NCBI GenBank assembly: GCA_002835545.1
Contig: PIZK01000016.1
Span: forward strand, 1 to 64,000
Length of the DNA stretch: 64,000 nt
Reading direction: 5' to 3'
Source of the DNA: Alteromonadales bacterium alter-6D02
GTDB lineage: Bacteria; Pseudomonadota; Gammaproteobacteria; Enterobacterales; Psychrobiaceae
Shown piece by piece: positions 46,582-57,800 of this stretch (the first letter of the stretch is position 1; each line of letters begins with the position of its first letter). The position numbers and the translations under genes are program-made. A model generated the notes under the pieces. The model worked only from the letters and a program-made list of their open reading frames with translations, searched no databases and had not been told where the DNA came from.

Positions 46582-48576
46582 ATGCCATCACGTAAAGAGT
46601 TAGCTAATGCTATTCGCGCATTGAGTATGGATGCTGTTCAGCAAGCCAACTCAGGTCACCCAGGAGCGCCTATGGGCATGGCTGATATCGCCGAAGTTTT
46701 ATGGCGTGATTTTCTAAAGCACAACCCAGCAAATCCAGAATGGGCTGATCGTGACCGTTTTATTTTATCAAATGGCCATGGTTCAATGTTGCTTTATTCT
46801 CTACTCCACTTATCAGGTTATGACTTACCAATTGAAGAGTTGAAAAACTTCCGTCAAATGGGGTCTAAAACTCCAGGCCATCCAGAGTATGGTTATGCGC
46901 CAGGTGTTGAAACAACTACTGGTCCATTAGGCCAAGGTATCACCAATGCAGTTGGTATGGCGATGGCGGAGAAAACGTTAGGCGCACAATTTAACCGTGA
47001 AGGTCATGACGTTGTTGATCATTACACCTATTCATTCTTAGGTGATGGTTGTTTAATGGAAGGTATCTCTCATGAAGCGTGTTCATTAGCCGGTACGTTA
47101 GGCTTAGGCAAACTGGTTGCATTTTGGGATGATAACGGGATCTCAATCGATGGTGAAGTGGAAGGTTGGTTCACTGACGATACAGTTAAACGTTTTGAGT
47201 CTTACGGTTGGCACGTTATTGCTGATGTCGATGGCCATGATAGCGCACAAATTAAAGCGGCGATTGAAGCGGCTCAACTTGATACTAAGCGTCCGACACT
47301 AATCTGTTGTAAAACAACGATTGGTTACGGTTCACCAAATAAAGGTGGCAGCCATGATTGTCACGGTGCTCCATTAGGTGCTGAAGAAATTGCAGCTGCA
47401 CGTGAGTTTTTAAACTGGTCTCACGCTCCTTTTGAAATTCCTACTGACATCAGTAATGAGTGGAATGGTCGTGAGCAAGGTGCTGCAGATGAATCGTCTT
47501 GGAACGATAAGTTTACTGCTTATCAAGCGGCTTACCCTGAATTAGCAGCTGAATTACAGCGTCGTTTATCGGGTGACTTACCAGTGAACTGGGAAGAAAC
47601 AATGGATAGCTATATTAGCGAACTTCAAGCTAATCAAGGTAACATTGCATCACGTAAAGCATCACAAAATACATTAAACAAGTTTGGCCCACTGTTACCA
47701 GAATTACTAGGTGGTAGTGCTGATTTAGCACCATCAAACTTAACCATGTGGTCTGGTTCTCAAGCGGTTACAGCTGAAGATGCAAGTGGTAACTACGTTC
47801 ATTACGGTGTACGCGAGTTCGGTATGTCTGCGATTATGAACGGTATGGCACTGCACGGAGGCTTTAAGCCATACGGTGCAACGTTCCTAATGTTTATGGA
47901 ATATGCTCGTAATGCGCTACGTATGGCAGCATTAATGCAACAGCCTGCAATTTTCGTGTACACGCATGATTCAATCGGTTTAGGTGAAGATGGTCCAACC
48001 CATCAACCAGTTGAGCAAATCGCTTCACTACGCTTAACGCCAAACATGTCAACGTGGCGTCCGTGTGATGAAGTTGAATCAGCAATTGCATGGCGTCATG
48101 CAGTTGAACGTACTGATGGCCCAACATCATTGATTTTCTCTCGTCAGAACTTACCAGGTCAAGCACGTAACGAGCAACAAGTGAAAGATGCTGCACGTGG
48201 TGGTTATGTGTTACTTGATTGCGAAGGGCAACCGCAGGTTATCTTAATCGCTACAGGCTCTGAAGTTGCTCTAGCTATGGATGCTGCTAGCGAGTTAACT
48301 AACCAAGGGACTAAGGTGCGTGTTGTATCTATGCCTGCAACTGATGTGTTTGATGCTCAAGACGCGGCTTATAAAGAGTCGGTATTACCAGCAGCGGTCA
48401 CAGCACGTGTTGCGGTTGAAGCAGGCATTGCCGATTACTGGTATAAGTATGTTGGGCTTGGCGGTAAAGTCGTCGGGATGACCACCTTCGGTGAGTCGGC
48501 GCCAGCCGGGGAGCTTTTCAAGCACTTCGGCTTCACTACTGACAACGTTGTCAATGTAGCGAAATCAATAGTATAA
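46582..48576 (+). CDS. tkt: Transketolase
   Basis: Transketolase moves C2 units between sugar phosphates in the pentose-phosphate pathway using thiamine diphosphate. The 664-aa product has the ThDP motif [20 protein letters not shown]...WDDN, an early [13 protein letters not shown] histidine region, [18 protein letters not shown] and the phosphate-binding [10 protein letters not shown]. It starts the tkt-epd-pgk-fba central-carbon run and is followed by a hairpin terminator before epd. Confidence 0.97.
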   Translation: MPSRKELANAIRALSMDAVQQANSGHPGAPMGMADIAEVLWRDFLKHNPANPEWADRDRFILSNGHGSMLLYSLLHLSGYDLPIEELKNFRQMGSKTPGHPEYGYAPGVETTTGPLGQGITNAVGMAMAEKTLGAQFNREGHDVVDHYTYSFLGDGCLMEGISHEACSLAGTLGLGKLVAFWDDNGISIDGEVEGWFTDDTVKRFESYGWHVIADVDGHDSAQIKAAIEAAQLDTKRPTLICCKTTIGYGSPNKGGSHDCHGAPLGAEEIAAAREFLNWSHAPFEIPTDISNEWNGREQGAADESSWNDKFTAYQAAYPELAAELQRRLSGDLPVNWEETMDSYISELQANQGNIASRKASQNTLNKFGPLLPELLGGSADLAPSNLTMWSGSQAVTAEDASGNYVHYGVREFGMSAIMNGMALHGGFKPYGATFLMFMEYARNALRMAALMQQPAIFVYTHDSIGLGEDGPTHQPVEQIASLRLTPNMSTWRPCDEVESAIAWRHAVERTDGPTSLIFSRQNLPGQARNEQQVKDAARGGYVLLDCEGQPQVILIATGSEVALAMDAASELTNQGTKVRVVSMPATDVFDAQDAAYKESVLPAAVTARVAVEAGIADYWYKYVGLGGKVVGMTTFGESAPAGELFKHFGFTTDNVVNVAKSIV

Positions 48577-48580
48577 CTCC

Positions 48581-48610
48581 TAAGGCCGCTTGCAAGCGGC
48601 CTTACTTTTT
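48581..48610 (+). terminator. Terminator-like hairpin between tkt and epd
   Basis: A perfect 10-bp stem TAAGGCCGCT / AGCGGCCTTA with a TGCA loop is followed by CTTTTT, 4 bp after the tkt stop and 12 bp before the epd start. It should reduce read-through into epd-pgk-fba. Confidence 0.88.
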
Positions 48611-48621
48611 ATGGTGGATTC

Positions 48622-49638
48622 ATGTCGAAGTTAAGAGTCGCAATAAATGGATATGGCCGCATTGGCCGCAGCATTTTACGCGCCTTATATGAAGGTCAGT
48701 ACAATAAAGAAATTGAAGTGGTAGCAATCAATGAATTAGCAGAGCCAACAGCGATGGCACATCTAACTCAGTTCGATAGTACCCACGGTCGCTTTCAGTT
48801 TCCGGTGAGTGTTGACAACCAAACCTTGATCGTGGCTGATGACCGCATCAGGTTATTTAATGTAGCTAAACCAAGCGACTTACCTTGGGCTAAGCTAGGT
48901 ATTGATATTGTTCTGGAATGTAGTGGCGTCTTTTCTAGCCGTGATGATGCAAATGCACATATTAATGCGGGAGCGAAAAAGGTGTTGTTTAGTCAGCCAG
49001 CGGCACCAGATGTTGATAAAACAGTGATCTTTGGTGTGAATGAGAAGCTGCTGAGTAAAGACGATTTGATTGTGTCTAATGGATCGTGTACCACCAATTG
49101 TGTTGTACCTGTGATTGAAGCATTACATCGCCACTACACAATTAAGGGCGGTACTATTACCACGATTCATTCATCAATGAACGATCAACAAGTGATTGAC
49201 GCTTATCATAGTGACTTGCGACGTACGCGCGCAGCAAGTCAGTCGATCATCCCCGTTGACACAAAATTAGCTCAAGGTGTTGAGCGGATTCTGCCGAGCC
49301 TAAAAGGCAAGATGGAAGCAATTTCTGTTCGTGTGCCAACAGTTAATGTCACCGCAATGGATTTAAGCGTTAGCGTTGAACACCGCGTTGATATCGATAC
49401 CATCAATCGAATGTTAAAAAATGAAGCCAACAATGGCTTAGGCCAAGTACTTGATTATACCGAGATGCCGTTAGTGTCATGTGATTTTAATCATGATCCG
49501 CACTCCAGTATTGTTGATGGCACTCAGACCCGTGTTAGTGATGGTCACCTAGTAAAATTATTACTGTGGTGTGATAACGAATGGGGTTTTGCAAACAGAA
49601 TGTTAGATACCAGCTTGGCGATGAGCCGAGCGGTTTAA
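48622..49638 (+). CDS. epd: D-erythrose-4-phosphate dehydrogenase
   Basis: Epd oxidises erythrose-4-phosphate to 4-phosphoerythronate, the first step of pyridoxal phosphate (DXP-dependent) synthesis. The 338-aa GAPDH-like sequence has the NAD motif [16 protein letters not shown], the active-site [12 protein letters not shown], and the Epd-typical [22 protein letters not shown] where GAPDH has a different loop. Location before pgk, as in other gammaproteobacteria, supports Epd over GapA. The ribosome site is GGTGG. It lies behind a terminator-like hairpin. Confidence 0.93.
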   Translation: MSKLRVAINGYGRIGRSILRALYEGQYNKEIEVVAINELAEPTAMAHLTQFDSTHGRFQFPVSVDNQTLIVADDRIRLFNVAKPSDLPWAKLGIDIVLECSGVFSSRDDANAHINAGAKKVLFSQPAAPDVDKTVIFGVNEKLLSKDDLIVSNGSCTTNCVVPVIEALHRHYTIKGGTITTIHSSMNDQQVIDAYHSDLRRTRAASQSIIPVDTKLAQGVERILPSLKGKMEAISVRVPTVNVTAMDLSVSVEHRVDIDTINRMLKNEANNGLGQVLDYTEMPLVSCDFNHDPHSSIVDGTQTRVSDGHLVKLLLWCDNEWGFANRMLDTSLAMSRAV

Positions 49639-49673
49639 TTTTTATTAATTTAGATAATTTAAAAGGATAGTCA

Positions 49674-50855
49674 ATGTCTGTGATCAAAATGACGGATTTA
49701 TCATTAAGCAACCAACGTGTGCTAATTCGTGAAGATCTAAATGTACCTGTAAAGGATGGCAAGGTAACCTCTGATGCACGCTTACGTGCGGCGTTACCAA
49801 CAATTAAACTGGCTTTAGAGCAAGGCGCTGCTGTGATGGTTATGTCACATTTAGGTCGTCCGACTGAAGGTGAGTTTGATAGTGCTTATTCATTACAACC
49901 TGTAGTTGACTACCTTAATGACGCTCTAGACGTTAATGTTCGTTTAGTTTCTGATTACCTTAACGGTGTAGAAGTGGCGGCGGGTGAATTAGTTGTTTTT
50001 GAAAATGTTCGCTTTAATCAAGGCGAAAAGAAAAATGATGATGCATTAGCACAAAAGCTAGCTGCGTTATGTGATGTTTATGTCATGGACGCCTTTGGTA
50101 CTGCCCATCGCGCGCAAGCATCAACACACGGTGTTGCTAAGTATGCTCCTGTGGCGTGTGCAGGCCCATTATTATCAGGTGAGCTTTCTGCGCTATCAAA
50201 AGCACTGGATAATCCTGCGCGCCCAATGGTTGCTATCGTTGGTGGCTCAAAGGTATCAACAAAACTTACTGTTTTAGAAAGTCTTTCTACGGTTGTTGAT
50301 CAGCTGGTTGTCGGTGGTGGTATTGCTAACACCTTTATTGCAGCAGCGGATCATCAAGTAGGTAAATCATTGTATGAGGCAGACTTGATTGCTGATGCTA
50401 AGCAGCTCACAGCTAATGCCCAAGCTAATAACGGCGATATTCCAGTACCAACCGATGTTGTTGTGGCAACTGAGTTTGCAGAAACTGCAACTGCTACACT
50501 TAAGCCAGTAACTGAAGTTAATGATAACGAAATGATTTTCGATATCGGTCCTGACTCAGCGGCAGCGCTAGCAAGTATTTTAGAAAATGCCGGTACTATC
50601 GTATGGAATGGCCCAGTTGGTGTATTTGAGTTTGATCAATTTGGTGCAGGCACTGAAGCAATTGCTCGTGCCATTGCAAAATCAAAAGCTTTCTCAATTG
50701 CTGGTGGTGGTGACACATTAGCTGCGGTTGATAAATACGGTATTGCTGATGATGTATCTTATATCTCAACAGGTGGTGGTGCATTTTTAGAATTCTTAGA
50801 AGGTAAGAAGTTACCAGCGGTTGAAATCTTAGAGCAACGAGCGGCTAAAGATTAA
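49674..50855 (+). CDS. pgk: Phosphoglycerate kinase
   Basis: Pgk transfers phosphate between 1,3-bisphosphoglycerate and ADP in glycolysis. The 393-aa product has [42 protein letters not shown], and the nucleotide-binding GGSKVSTKL and GGGDTLAA motifs. It follows epd by 35 bp with an AAAAGGATAG ribosome site and precedes fba by 169 bp. Confidence 0.97.
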   Translation: MSVIKMTDLSLSNQRVLIREDLNVPVKDGKVTSDARLRAALPTIKLALEQGAAVMVMSHLGRPTEGEFDSAYSLQPVVDYLNDALDVNVRLVSDYLNGVEVAAGELVVFENVRFNQGEKKNDDALAQKLAALCDVYVMDAFGTAHRAQASTHGVAKYAPVACAGPLLSGELSALSKALDNPARPMVAIVGGSKVSTKLTVLESLSTVVDQLVVGGGIANTFIAAADHQVGKSLYEADLIADAKQLTANAQANNGDIPVPTDVVVATEFAETATATLKPVTEVNDNEMIFDIGPDSAAALASILENAGTIVWNGPVGVFEFDQFGAGTEAIARAIAKSKAFSIAGGGDTLAAVDKYGIADDVSYISTGGGAFLEFLEGKKLPAVEILEQRAAKD

Positions 50856-50893
50856 TCTAAAGTTGACTAGATTCAACTAACTATCATCGATAA

Positions 50894-50940
50894 GCTGATG
50901 TACATCACTCGTAGTAAGTATGACATCAGCGACAATTGTT
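50894..50940. promoter_or_regulatory. Inverted repeat between pgk and fba
   Basis: GCTGATGT (50894-50901) and ACATCAGC (50933-50940) are perfect inverted 8-mers with a 31-base spacer in the pgk-fba gap, upstream of a T-rich segment. It may be a regulatory hairpin or operator for fba. Function unknown. Confidence 0.35.
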
Positions 50941-51024
50941 TTTCGGGGAGCAGGATTTTTTTAATTATCCTACTCTTTAATTTTAGGGCACTTTTTAGCC
51001 CACAATAGTGACAGGAACAAAACA

Positions 51025-52089
51025 ATGGCTTTAATTTCATTGCGTCAACTTTTAGATCATGCAGCTGAGCACAGCTACGGGATCCCAGCGTTTAACGTCA
51101 ATAACCTAGAGCAAATGCGTGCCATTATGGAAGCGGCCGATCGTACGGATAGCCCAGTAATTGTGCAAGCGTCTGCTGGTGCGCGCAAATACGCAGGTGC
51201 TCCGTTTTTAAAAGCGTTAATGAATGCTGCAATTGAAGAATTCCCACATATCCCTGTGTGTATTCATCAAGACCATGGTACGTCACCTGACGTATGTCAA
51301 CGTTCAATTCAATTAGGCTTTTCATCAGTAATGATGGATGGCTCATTAAAAGCAGACGGTAAAACACCTTCTGATTATGATTACAATGTTGATGTAACTA
51401 AGCGTACTGTAGACTTCTCTCATGCTTGTGGTGTGTCTGTAGAAGGTGAAATCGGCTGTCTAGGCTCATTAGAAACAGGCATGGCTGGTGAAGAAGATGG
51501 TGTTGGTGCTGAAGGTATCTTGAGTCATGATCAAATGCTAACAAGCCCGGATGAAGCGGCAAGCTTTGTTAAAGCGACTAATTGTGATGCATTAGCTATT
51601 GCTATTGGTACATCACACGGTGCTTATAAGTTTACCCGTAAACCAACGGGTGATATTTTAGCGATTGATCGTATCAAAGAGATTCATGCACGTATCCCTA
51701 ACACTCATTTAGTTATGCATGGTTCATCATCTGTGCCACAAGAGTGGTTAGCTGTAATCAATGAGTTTGGTGGAGAGATTCCAGAAACTTACGGTGTCCC
51801 TGTAGAAGAGATTGTTAAAGGGATTAAGTTTGGTGTGCGTAAAGTTAACATCGACACAGATTTACGCTTAGCTTCAACGGGGGCTATCCGTCGCTTTATG
51901 GCGCAAAACCCTTCAGAATTTGATCCGCGTAAATATTTCTCTGTAGCTCAAAAGGCAATGGAAGATATTTGTGTTGATCGTTACGAAGCTTTTGGTTGTG
52001 TTGGTATGGCAAGCAAGATTCAACCATTAACACTGGAACAAATGTTCCAACGCTACCTAACCGGTGAGTTAGACGCTAAAGTACTGTAA
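51025..52089 (+). CDS. fba: Class II fructose-bisphosphate aldolase
   Basis: This zinc aldolase interconverts fructose-1,6-bisphosphate with DHAP and glyceraldehyde-3-phosphate. The 354-aa product shows the metal ligands in [11 protein letters not shown] and [38 protein letters not shown] and [14 protein letters not shown]. It is the calvin-cycle-like class IIB length (354 aa). It is the last of the tkt-epd-pgk-fba run and has its own terminator. Confidence 0.96.
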   Translation: MALISLRQLLDHAAEHSYGIPAFNVNNLEQMRAIMEAADRTDSPVIVQASAGARKYAGAPFLKALMNAAIEEFPHIPVCIHQDHGTSPDVCQRSIQLGFSSVMMDGSLKADGKTPSDYDYNVDVTKRTVDFSHACGVSVEGEIGCLGSLETGMAGEEDGVGAEGILSHDQMLTSPDEAASFVKATNCDALAIAIGTSHGAYKFTRKPTGDILAIDRIKEIHARIPNTHLVMHGSSSVPQEWLAVINEFGGEIPETYGVPVEEIVKGIKFGVRKVNIDTDLRLASTGAIRRFMAQNPSEFDPRKYFSVAQKAMEDICVDRYEAFGCVGMASKIQPLTLEQMFQRYLTGELDAKVL

Positions 52090-52148
52090 TTGGTTGAACA
52101 ACCATTGGGCTAAAGTGGCTTAATTTGAAGTCAATTTAGCTCTTGCAT

Positions 52149-52175
52149 AAAAAGGCACGAAAAGTGCCTTTTTTT
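52149..52175 (+). terminator. Terminator of fba
   Basis: The stem AAAAAGGCAC / GTGCCTTTTT with a GAAAA loop runs into a long T-tract, 60 bp after the stop. Confidence 0.93.
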
Positions 52176-52335
52176 TCGCCTTAAATATGAACCTTTGCTT
52201 AACCATTCATGGTTCAAAAAAAAATCATTCAAATTAACTATTTTTACTAAATTTAGGTTGGATTTTTAGAAAAACTGGGTATGATGACGCCGATTTCGTC
52301 ATATTATTGACGCCTAATAAACTAAGGAAACTATT

Positions 52336-53166
52336 ATGGAAATGATTCAGCAGTGGTACAGCGACCACTCTAATACAATTATTAACTACGCGATCGCTTT
52401 TGCGGTAGCTGTTGTTATTTACTGGGTTGGTTCAAAGATTGCTAACGTTATCAGTAAAGGCATTGGCAAACTAATGGAAAAGCGCAAGCTAGACCCAATT
52501 ATTGTTAGCTTTGTACAAAGTTTATCTTACGGTTTAATGATGGCGTTTGTGATCATCGCTGCATTAAGTCAGTTAGGTGTTCAAACTGCTTCATTTATCG
52601 CTATTATTGGTGCGGCTGGTTTAGCGGTTGGTCTTGCGCTACAAGGTTCGTTATCAAACTTTGCAGCTGGTGTATTAATCATTGCATTCCGTCCATTCAA
52701 ATCAGGTGACTTCATTGAAGCGGCTGGTGAGTCAGGTATTGTTGAATCAATTAAATTATTCTCAACTATTATTCGCAGTGTTGATAACAAAGAAATTATC
52801 TTACCTAACTCTGCGATTGTTGGTTCGGCGATTATTAACTATTCTGCGCGTGAAACTCGACGTGTGGATATCGTTGTTGGTGTTAGCTACGACGCAGACA
52901 TTAAACATGCAAAGCAAGTATTAACTGAAATTGTTGCTGCGCATAAATTAGTGTTAAAAGATGAAGAAGCAACTATTGCAGTCTCAGAACTCGCTGATAG
53001 CTCAGTGAACTTTGTCGTACGTCCTTGGGCTAAAACAGAAGATTACTGGACAGTATACTTTGACTTAATGGAAACGATTAAGATCCGTTTAGACGAAGAA
53101 AATATTGGTATTCCTTACCCACAAATGGATGTTCATATCCAAAACCAAGCGAACGCGGAAAAGTAA
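52336..53166 (+). CDS. mscS: Small-conductance mechanosensitive channel
   Basis: The 276-aa protein is an MscS-type channel: three N-terminal transmembrane helices (TM3 contains GAAGLAVGLALQGSLSNFAA, the pore-lining glycine/alanine helix) followed by the cytoplasmic vestibule (FRPFKSGDFIEAAGESG) and the C-terminal IPYPQMDVHI. It opens under membrane tension to relieve hypo-osmotic shock. It matches E. coli MscS in length and motifs. The DUF481 gene starts 2 bp after its stop. Confidence 0.95.
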   Translation: MEMIQQWYSDHSNTIINYAIAFAVAVVIYWVGSKIANVISKGIGKLMEKRKLDPIIVSFVQSLSYGLMMAFVIIAALSQLGVQTASFIAIIGAAGLAVGLALQGSLSNFAAGVLIIAFRPFKSGDFIEAAGESGIVESIKLFSTIIRSVDNKEIILPNSAIVGSAIINYSARETRRVDIVVGVSYDADIKHAKQVLTEIVAAHKLVLKDEEATIAVSELADSSVNFVVRPWAKTEDYWTVYFDLMETIKIRLDEENIGIPYPQMDVHIQNQANAEK

Positions 53167-53167
53167 C

Positions 53168-53881
53168 ATGAAAACATTATTATCTAGCGTAGCGTTAGCT
53201 GCTGTTGTCGCGATGCCTGTTATGGCTGAAGAGCGAAGCTGGCAAGCAACCGCTGAGCTTGGCGGTACGATGACAACCGGTAACACTGAAACATCAACGT
53301 TAAAAGCTAAGGTTGATGCGACGCACACACTGGCGGAATGGAATAACAACTACTACGCAGACATTCTTTACAGCGAAGATGCTGAAAAGAAAACGGCGTC
53401 GCGTTGGAAGTTGGGCGCGAAAGGTTCGTACATTATCGATGAAACGAGCAGTATGTTCATTTTAGGTGAACATGAGCAAGATAAGTTTAGCGACTACGAT
53501 TCAGTGTCTAGTTTAGCTGGCGGTTACAGCAAGCGTTTATTTAAAACAGACACATCATTGCTTGATGGTGATATCGGTCCGGGTATTAAATACTTTGACG
53601 TTAATGGTGGCGATTCGGAACAGGTAGGTATTGTTCACTTAGGTTTATCGTATGAAAATACGTTATCAGAAACGTCTAAGTTCACTCAAATTCTTGTTAG
53701 TGATGTTGCACTAGAAAGCGATAAGTCGACATTGTCTCGCTCAGAGACTGCAATTACCGCAAACATCTTAGGCGAGCTTGCAATGAAAGTTGGATTGACT
53801 ATTCGTCATGACAACAATGCGAGTGAAGATAAGAAAAGTGTTGATACTGAGACCACAATTACGCTACTTTACACTTTCTAG
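53168..53881 (+). CDS. DUF481 family outer-membrane protein
   Basis: The 237-aa product has a signal peptide (cleavage after VMA, about residue 19) and a DUF481 beta-barrel-like body with ELGGTMTTGNTETSTLKAK, the hallmark SARxTGNTxT-type strand, and aromatic C-terminus LLYTF. The frame is open from 53105, but ATG 53168 is preferred as it starts the signal peptide. It begins 1 bp after the mscS stop, so it is probably co-translated with it. Family function is unproven (possible salt- or stress-induced outer-membrane protein). A paralogue follows. Confidence 0.85.
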   Translation: MKTLLSSVALAAVVAMPVMAEERSWQATAELGGTMTTGNTETSTLKAKVDATHTLAEWNNNYYADILYSEDAEKKTASRWKLGAKGSYIIDETSSMFILGEHEQDKFSDYDSVSSLAGGYSKRLFKTDTSLLDGDIGPGIKYFDVNGGDSEQVGIVHLGLSYENTLSETSKFTQILVSDVALESDKSTLSRSETAITANILGELAMKVGLTIRHDNNASEDKKSVDTETTITLLYTF

Positions 53882-53907
53882 TTTCATCAAGTATCGTATA
53901 TAATATA

Positions 53908-53939
53908 AACGCTAGCTGTGAGGCTAGCGTTTTTTTTTA
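53908..53939 (+). terminator. Terminator of mscS-DUF481
   Basis: AACGCTAGC / GCTAGCGTT, a 9-bp stem with a TGTGAG loop, is followed by nine T. It lies 27 bp past the first DUF481 stop. Confidence 0.93.
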
Positions 53940-53960
53940 TTTGAGGAAAGAGTTTACCTA

Positions 53961-54737
53961 ATGAAACGAGTTGTACTGTTTTTCGCGGCACCGATAACAG
54001 CGTTTTATTCACCAGTTTCTTTTGCTGAGAGCAAATTGGTTAAAAGCCAATATGTCGAGTCGGCTTTTGAAATTGAATCTAGTGACACAGATAAAGAGTG
54101 GGAGCTTGCGGCTGAAGTCGGCGGAAGTTTTACTACAGGTAATACTAAAACAAAGTCATTTAAGGCCAAACTAAAGGGCAGCCTTGGTTATGAATATGGT
54201 CGGATTACATATATCGCTCAATCTTATCGTAAGAAAGATAATGATGAAGTGAGTGCAAATCGTTGGAAAATCAGTTTAAAAAATAACTTACACTTCTCCG
54301 AGCATGCCAGTTCATTTGCGATTGCTGAATATGAGAAAGACCAATTTGCAGAACATAACTCAATCTCCTTATTTGCGGCAGGTTACACCCAACGGTTATA
54401 CGATAATGAGTACATCCGATGGGATGCTGATATTGGTCCTGGTTATAATTTAAAAAAATTTGATGATCGTGATGAAAGCCAGCGTATTGCTCATATTGGC
54501 ACTAATTTAAAAGTTAAATTTAGTGATCAATCTGAGTTTAGCCAAAAGGTTGTCGCTGACTTAGCTCTTGATCAAGATGCATCTGACATTATTCGCTCTG
54601 AAAGTGCATTAAGCACTAGCATTTTAGAAAATTTAAAAATGAAGTTAGCATTTGCTTTGAGGCGAGATAGTTTGCCTGGGGAAGGTAAAGAGAAAACGGA
54701 TACAGAAACATCCGTCAGCTTGGTTTTTATTTTTTAA
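53961..54737 (+). CDS. Second DUF481 family outer-membrane protein
   Basis: The 258-aa protein is a divergent paralogue of the preceding gene: EVGGSFTTGNTKTKSFKAKLK, SANRWKISLKN, YEKDQFAEHNSISLFAAGYTQRLY and the C-terminal TDTETSVSLVFIF align strand by strand. A signal peptide is present (cleavage near SFAES, about residue 24), followed by about 20 extra residues before the barrel. It lies behind a terminator but only 79 bp from its paralogue, consistent with tandem duplication. No function known. Confidence 0.82.
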   Translation: MKRVVLFFAAPITAFYSPVSFAESKLVKSQYVESAFEIESSDTDKEWELAAEVGGSFTTGNTKTKSFKAKLKGSLGYEYGRITYIAQSYRKKDNDEVSANRWKISLKNNLHFSEHASSFAIAEYEKDQFAEHNSISLFAAGYTQRLYDNEYIRWDADIGPGYNLKKFDDRDESQRIAHIGTNLKVKFSDQSEFSQKVVADLALDQDASDIIRSESALSTSILENLKMKLAFALRRDSLPGEGKEKTDTETSVSLVFIF

Positions 54738-54765
54738 CGATTATAGAAGTATATAGATACAAATT

Positions 54766-54794
54766 AAAAGGCCATAACACTGTTATGGCCTTTT
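54766..54794. terminator. Bidirectional terminator between the second DUF481 and RND genes
   Basis: A 14-bp palindromic stem AAAAGGCCATAACA / TGTTATGGCCTTTT surrounds a single C, so the hairpin loop uses central bases. Its A- and T-ends allow termination in both directions between convergent genes. Confidence 0.9.
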
Positions 54795-54813
54795 GCTTGG
54801 TTACTTGTCTATA

Positions 54814-57800
54814 TTAGCTTTGCAACGGCTTTGGATTATCACGGTAGATATTAGTGAACCGCCTCATGTGGCGTCTCATATCCGAGCCAATGACATACAG
54901 AGACGGCACTAAGAACAGGGTGATCACTGTTGAGAATAAAATACCAAAAGCGATGGAAGCGGCCATTGGGATTAAAATCTGTGCCTGTAAACTCGTTTCA
55001 CTCATGATCGGGATTAAACCAAAGAAGGTTGTTAATGAAGTCAAGATAATCGCTCTAAAGCGGCTACAACCTGCATCGACCACGGATTCTTTAATCGAAT
55101 GTCCCGCAGCACGTGCTTGATTAACATAATCAACCATGACGAGTGAATCATTCACCACGACCCCGATGAGAGCCACGATGCCAAAGAGTGATAATAGGCT
55201 CAGTGATAAGCCCATAATAAAGTGGCCAAAAATCGCCCCGATCACGCCGAACGGAATGACCGACATAATAATGATTGGCTGACTGTATGATTTTAGCGGA
55301 ATTGCCATCAAGGCATAGATAGCAAATAAGGCAAAGAATGCGCCCTTGGCTAAGCCCCAGACCGCTTCACCTTCTTCTTTCGCCTCTCCACTTAACTCAG
55401 AGCTCACATCAGGGTATTTGTTCAATAACTTCGGGATGTATTCTTTCTCTATATCACGGGTAACTTTACCTGGCTCGACTTTGTCTTTATTGACATTAGC
55501 GGTTACCGTAACAGAACGTTTACCATCGACGCGGGTAATGTTTGATAACCCTTCTCCTAACTCAATCGTTGCCACAGACGAGAAAGGGACTTCAGTACCG
55601 TTGCTAGTACGGATACGCATTTGCTCAAGGTGACCGATAGTGCGACGATCTTCTAATGGGTAACGAACCATTACTTTGATTTCTTCGGTGCCGCGTAAAA
55701 TACGTTGCGCCTCAAAGCCGTAAAAACTCCAGCGAACCTGTTGGGCTAAATCTGATAGCGAAATCCCCAAGGCCTCAGCACTAGGTTTTATTGCCAGTTT
55801 AATTTCCTGACGACCCGACGATGCTGAGTCAGCAATATCAACTAAGCCTTCATATTCAGACAATGTTGCTTTCAGCTCTTTTGTTGCAGCATTTAATGAC
55901 TCAAGATTTTTTCCTGTTAGCTTAAAGGCTATCGGATCACCACCACCCACACCGGTTGAGGCATTCATTGTTAATTTTTTTACTCCGGGTAATTCTGGAA
56001 TATTGTCACGCCAAGCGTCTGCTATCTCTACACCATTAATTTCTCGATCTTCCCCTTTTTTAAGCTCAGCGAAAATGAAAATGTTGGTTTGAGAGTTCAT
56101 GCTGACAAAGCTATGTTGTACGACATCATCACCATAGACTGATAATAGCTGTTGGTTGGTCTTGTATAGTGCATTCTCAATTTTTTGCGCCGTTGCTTTG
56201 GTGGTCTCTTCGGCAGTTGACTCTGTCATGTCAATATTTACTTGAATGAAGTCACTTGGAATATCTGGGAAGAAAACCCAACGAACTAAACCACCGCCCA
56301 GCAATGAACCGCAGACAAATAACAAACCGATGAAGCCAGCTAATACACTGTATCTAAAGTGGATAGCTCGTTGCAGTGTCGGGCGATAAAGGTTCTTGAT
56401 AAAGTATTTTAATCCTTTATCAAACTTACCGCGGAATCGTTCAAGTACATTGGCCTTGTGTCCCGGTTTAGGGACTTTCATGTTCGCTAAATGCGAAGGC
56501 AAAATTAGCTTTGATTCCACTAAGGAGAACAGTAGACAAAGAATAACCACGTAGCCAATTGACTCGGTGAAAGCGCTCATTGGCCCTTCAACAAGCACCA
56601 TTGGTATAAAGGCTGCGATAGTGGTTAAAACACCAAAGGTTGCAGGCATAGCGACGCGCTGCGCTCCTGTCACGACATTATCAAGGCTTTGGCCATTCTT
56701 TTCTATTTCACTATAAGCGCTCTCCCCAATGACGATGGCATCGTCGACGACGATTCCCAATACCATAATAAAAGCAAATAAGGTGATCATATTAATTGAT
56801 AGGCCGAACATTCCTGTTGGCATAAATAATAATGTGCCAAGGAAACATACCGGTAGTCCCATCATTACCCAAAAGGCTAGGCGAATACGCATAAAGAGAG
56901 CAAGAATCAGAAAGACCAATAGCGCCCCTGAAAACATATTACTTAGCATTAAGTCGAGGCGACCTTGCAAGTAATAAGCAATATTACCCCAGATATCGAG
57001 TTTAATTTGAGTTGGTAATTCAAGTTTCTTTTCATCAATGTAACGATTTACTTGCTCTGAAATGTTGAGTGAGCTTTGATCGCCTACACTGAACACTTCA
57101 ACCATGACTACTTCTTGGCCGTTAAAGCGGGTGTAATTTAGTCCTTCGGTAAAGCCATCATTGATGGATGCAATATCATCTAAGTAGACACGAGAACCAT
57201 CAGCATTGGTTTTTACTACGATGTTGGAAAACTCGGTACCTGTATAGGCTTGCCCCTTAGTTCTTAATAATATATTTCCGTCGTGGGCCTTAATAGAACC
57301 GCCGGGTAAGTCAATCGAAGAGCGCTGAACCGCTTGTGCCACTTGTGCGAAAGTTAGACCGTATTCTTGAAGTTTGAATTCAGTGACTTCAATAGCGATT
57401 TCGTATTGTGGTACACCAATAACATCAGCTCGGGTGACGCCTGGTAAATTGGTGATTTCCTCACGAATATCTTTGGCGAGCTCTTTCATTTCATGTAAGG
57501 CGAGATCACCATATACCGATACATATAAGATGTTTTCTTGGGGTTTTACACGGTAGATATTTGGCTTTTCGATGCTTTGTGGGAAGGTTGAGATGGCGTC
57601 TATCAGTAGTTTAACTTCATCAAGAACCTTATCGGCATCGTAACTAGTCTCGACTTCAATTTGAACTCGCCCAGCGCCTTCAGCAGCAATTGTCGTAACT
57701 TCTTTAATGCCCTCAACTTCTTTTATAGCTTCTTCGATTTTGATATTTATCCCTTCCTCAATCTCTTGAGGAGCAGCGCCTGGATAGGCCACGTTAATCG

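Noticed and set aside
48622-49638. Annotation as glyceraldehyde-3-phosphate dehydrogenase
   Set aside because: The loop [16 protein letters not shown] and linkage to tkt/pgk match Epd better than GapA.
53105-53167. Upstream extension of the first DUF481 gene
   Set aside because: It lies in the 3' end of mscS in another frame; the signal peptide starts at ATG 53168.
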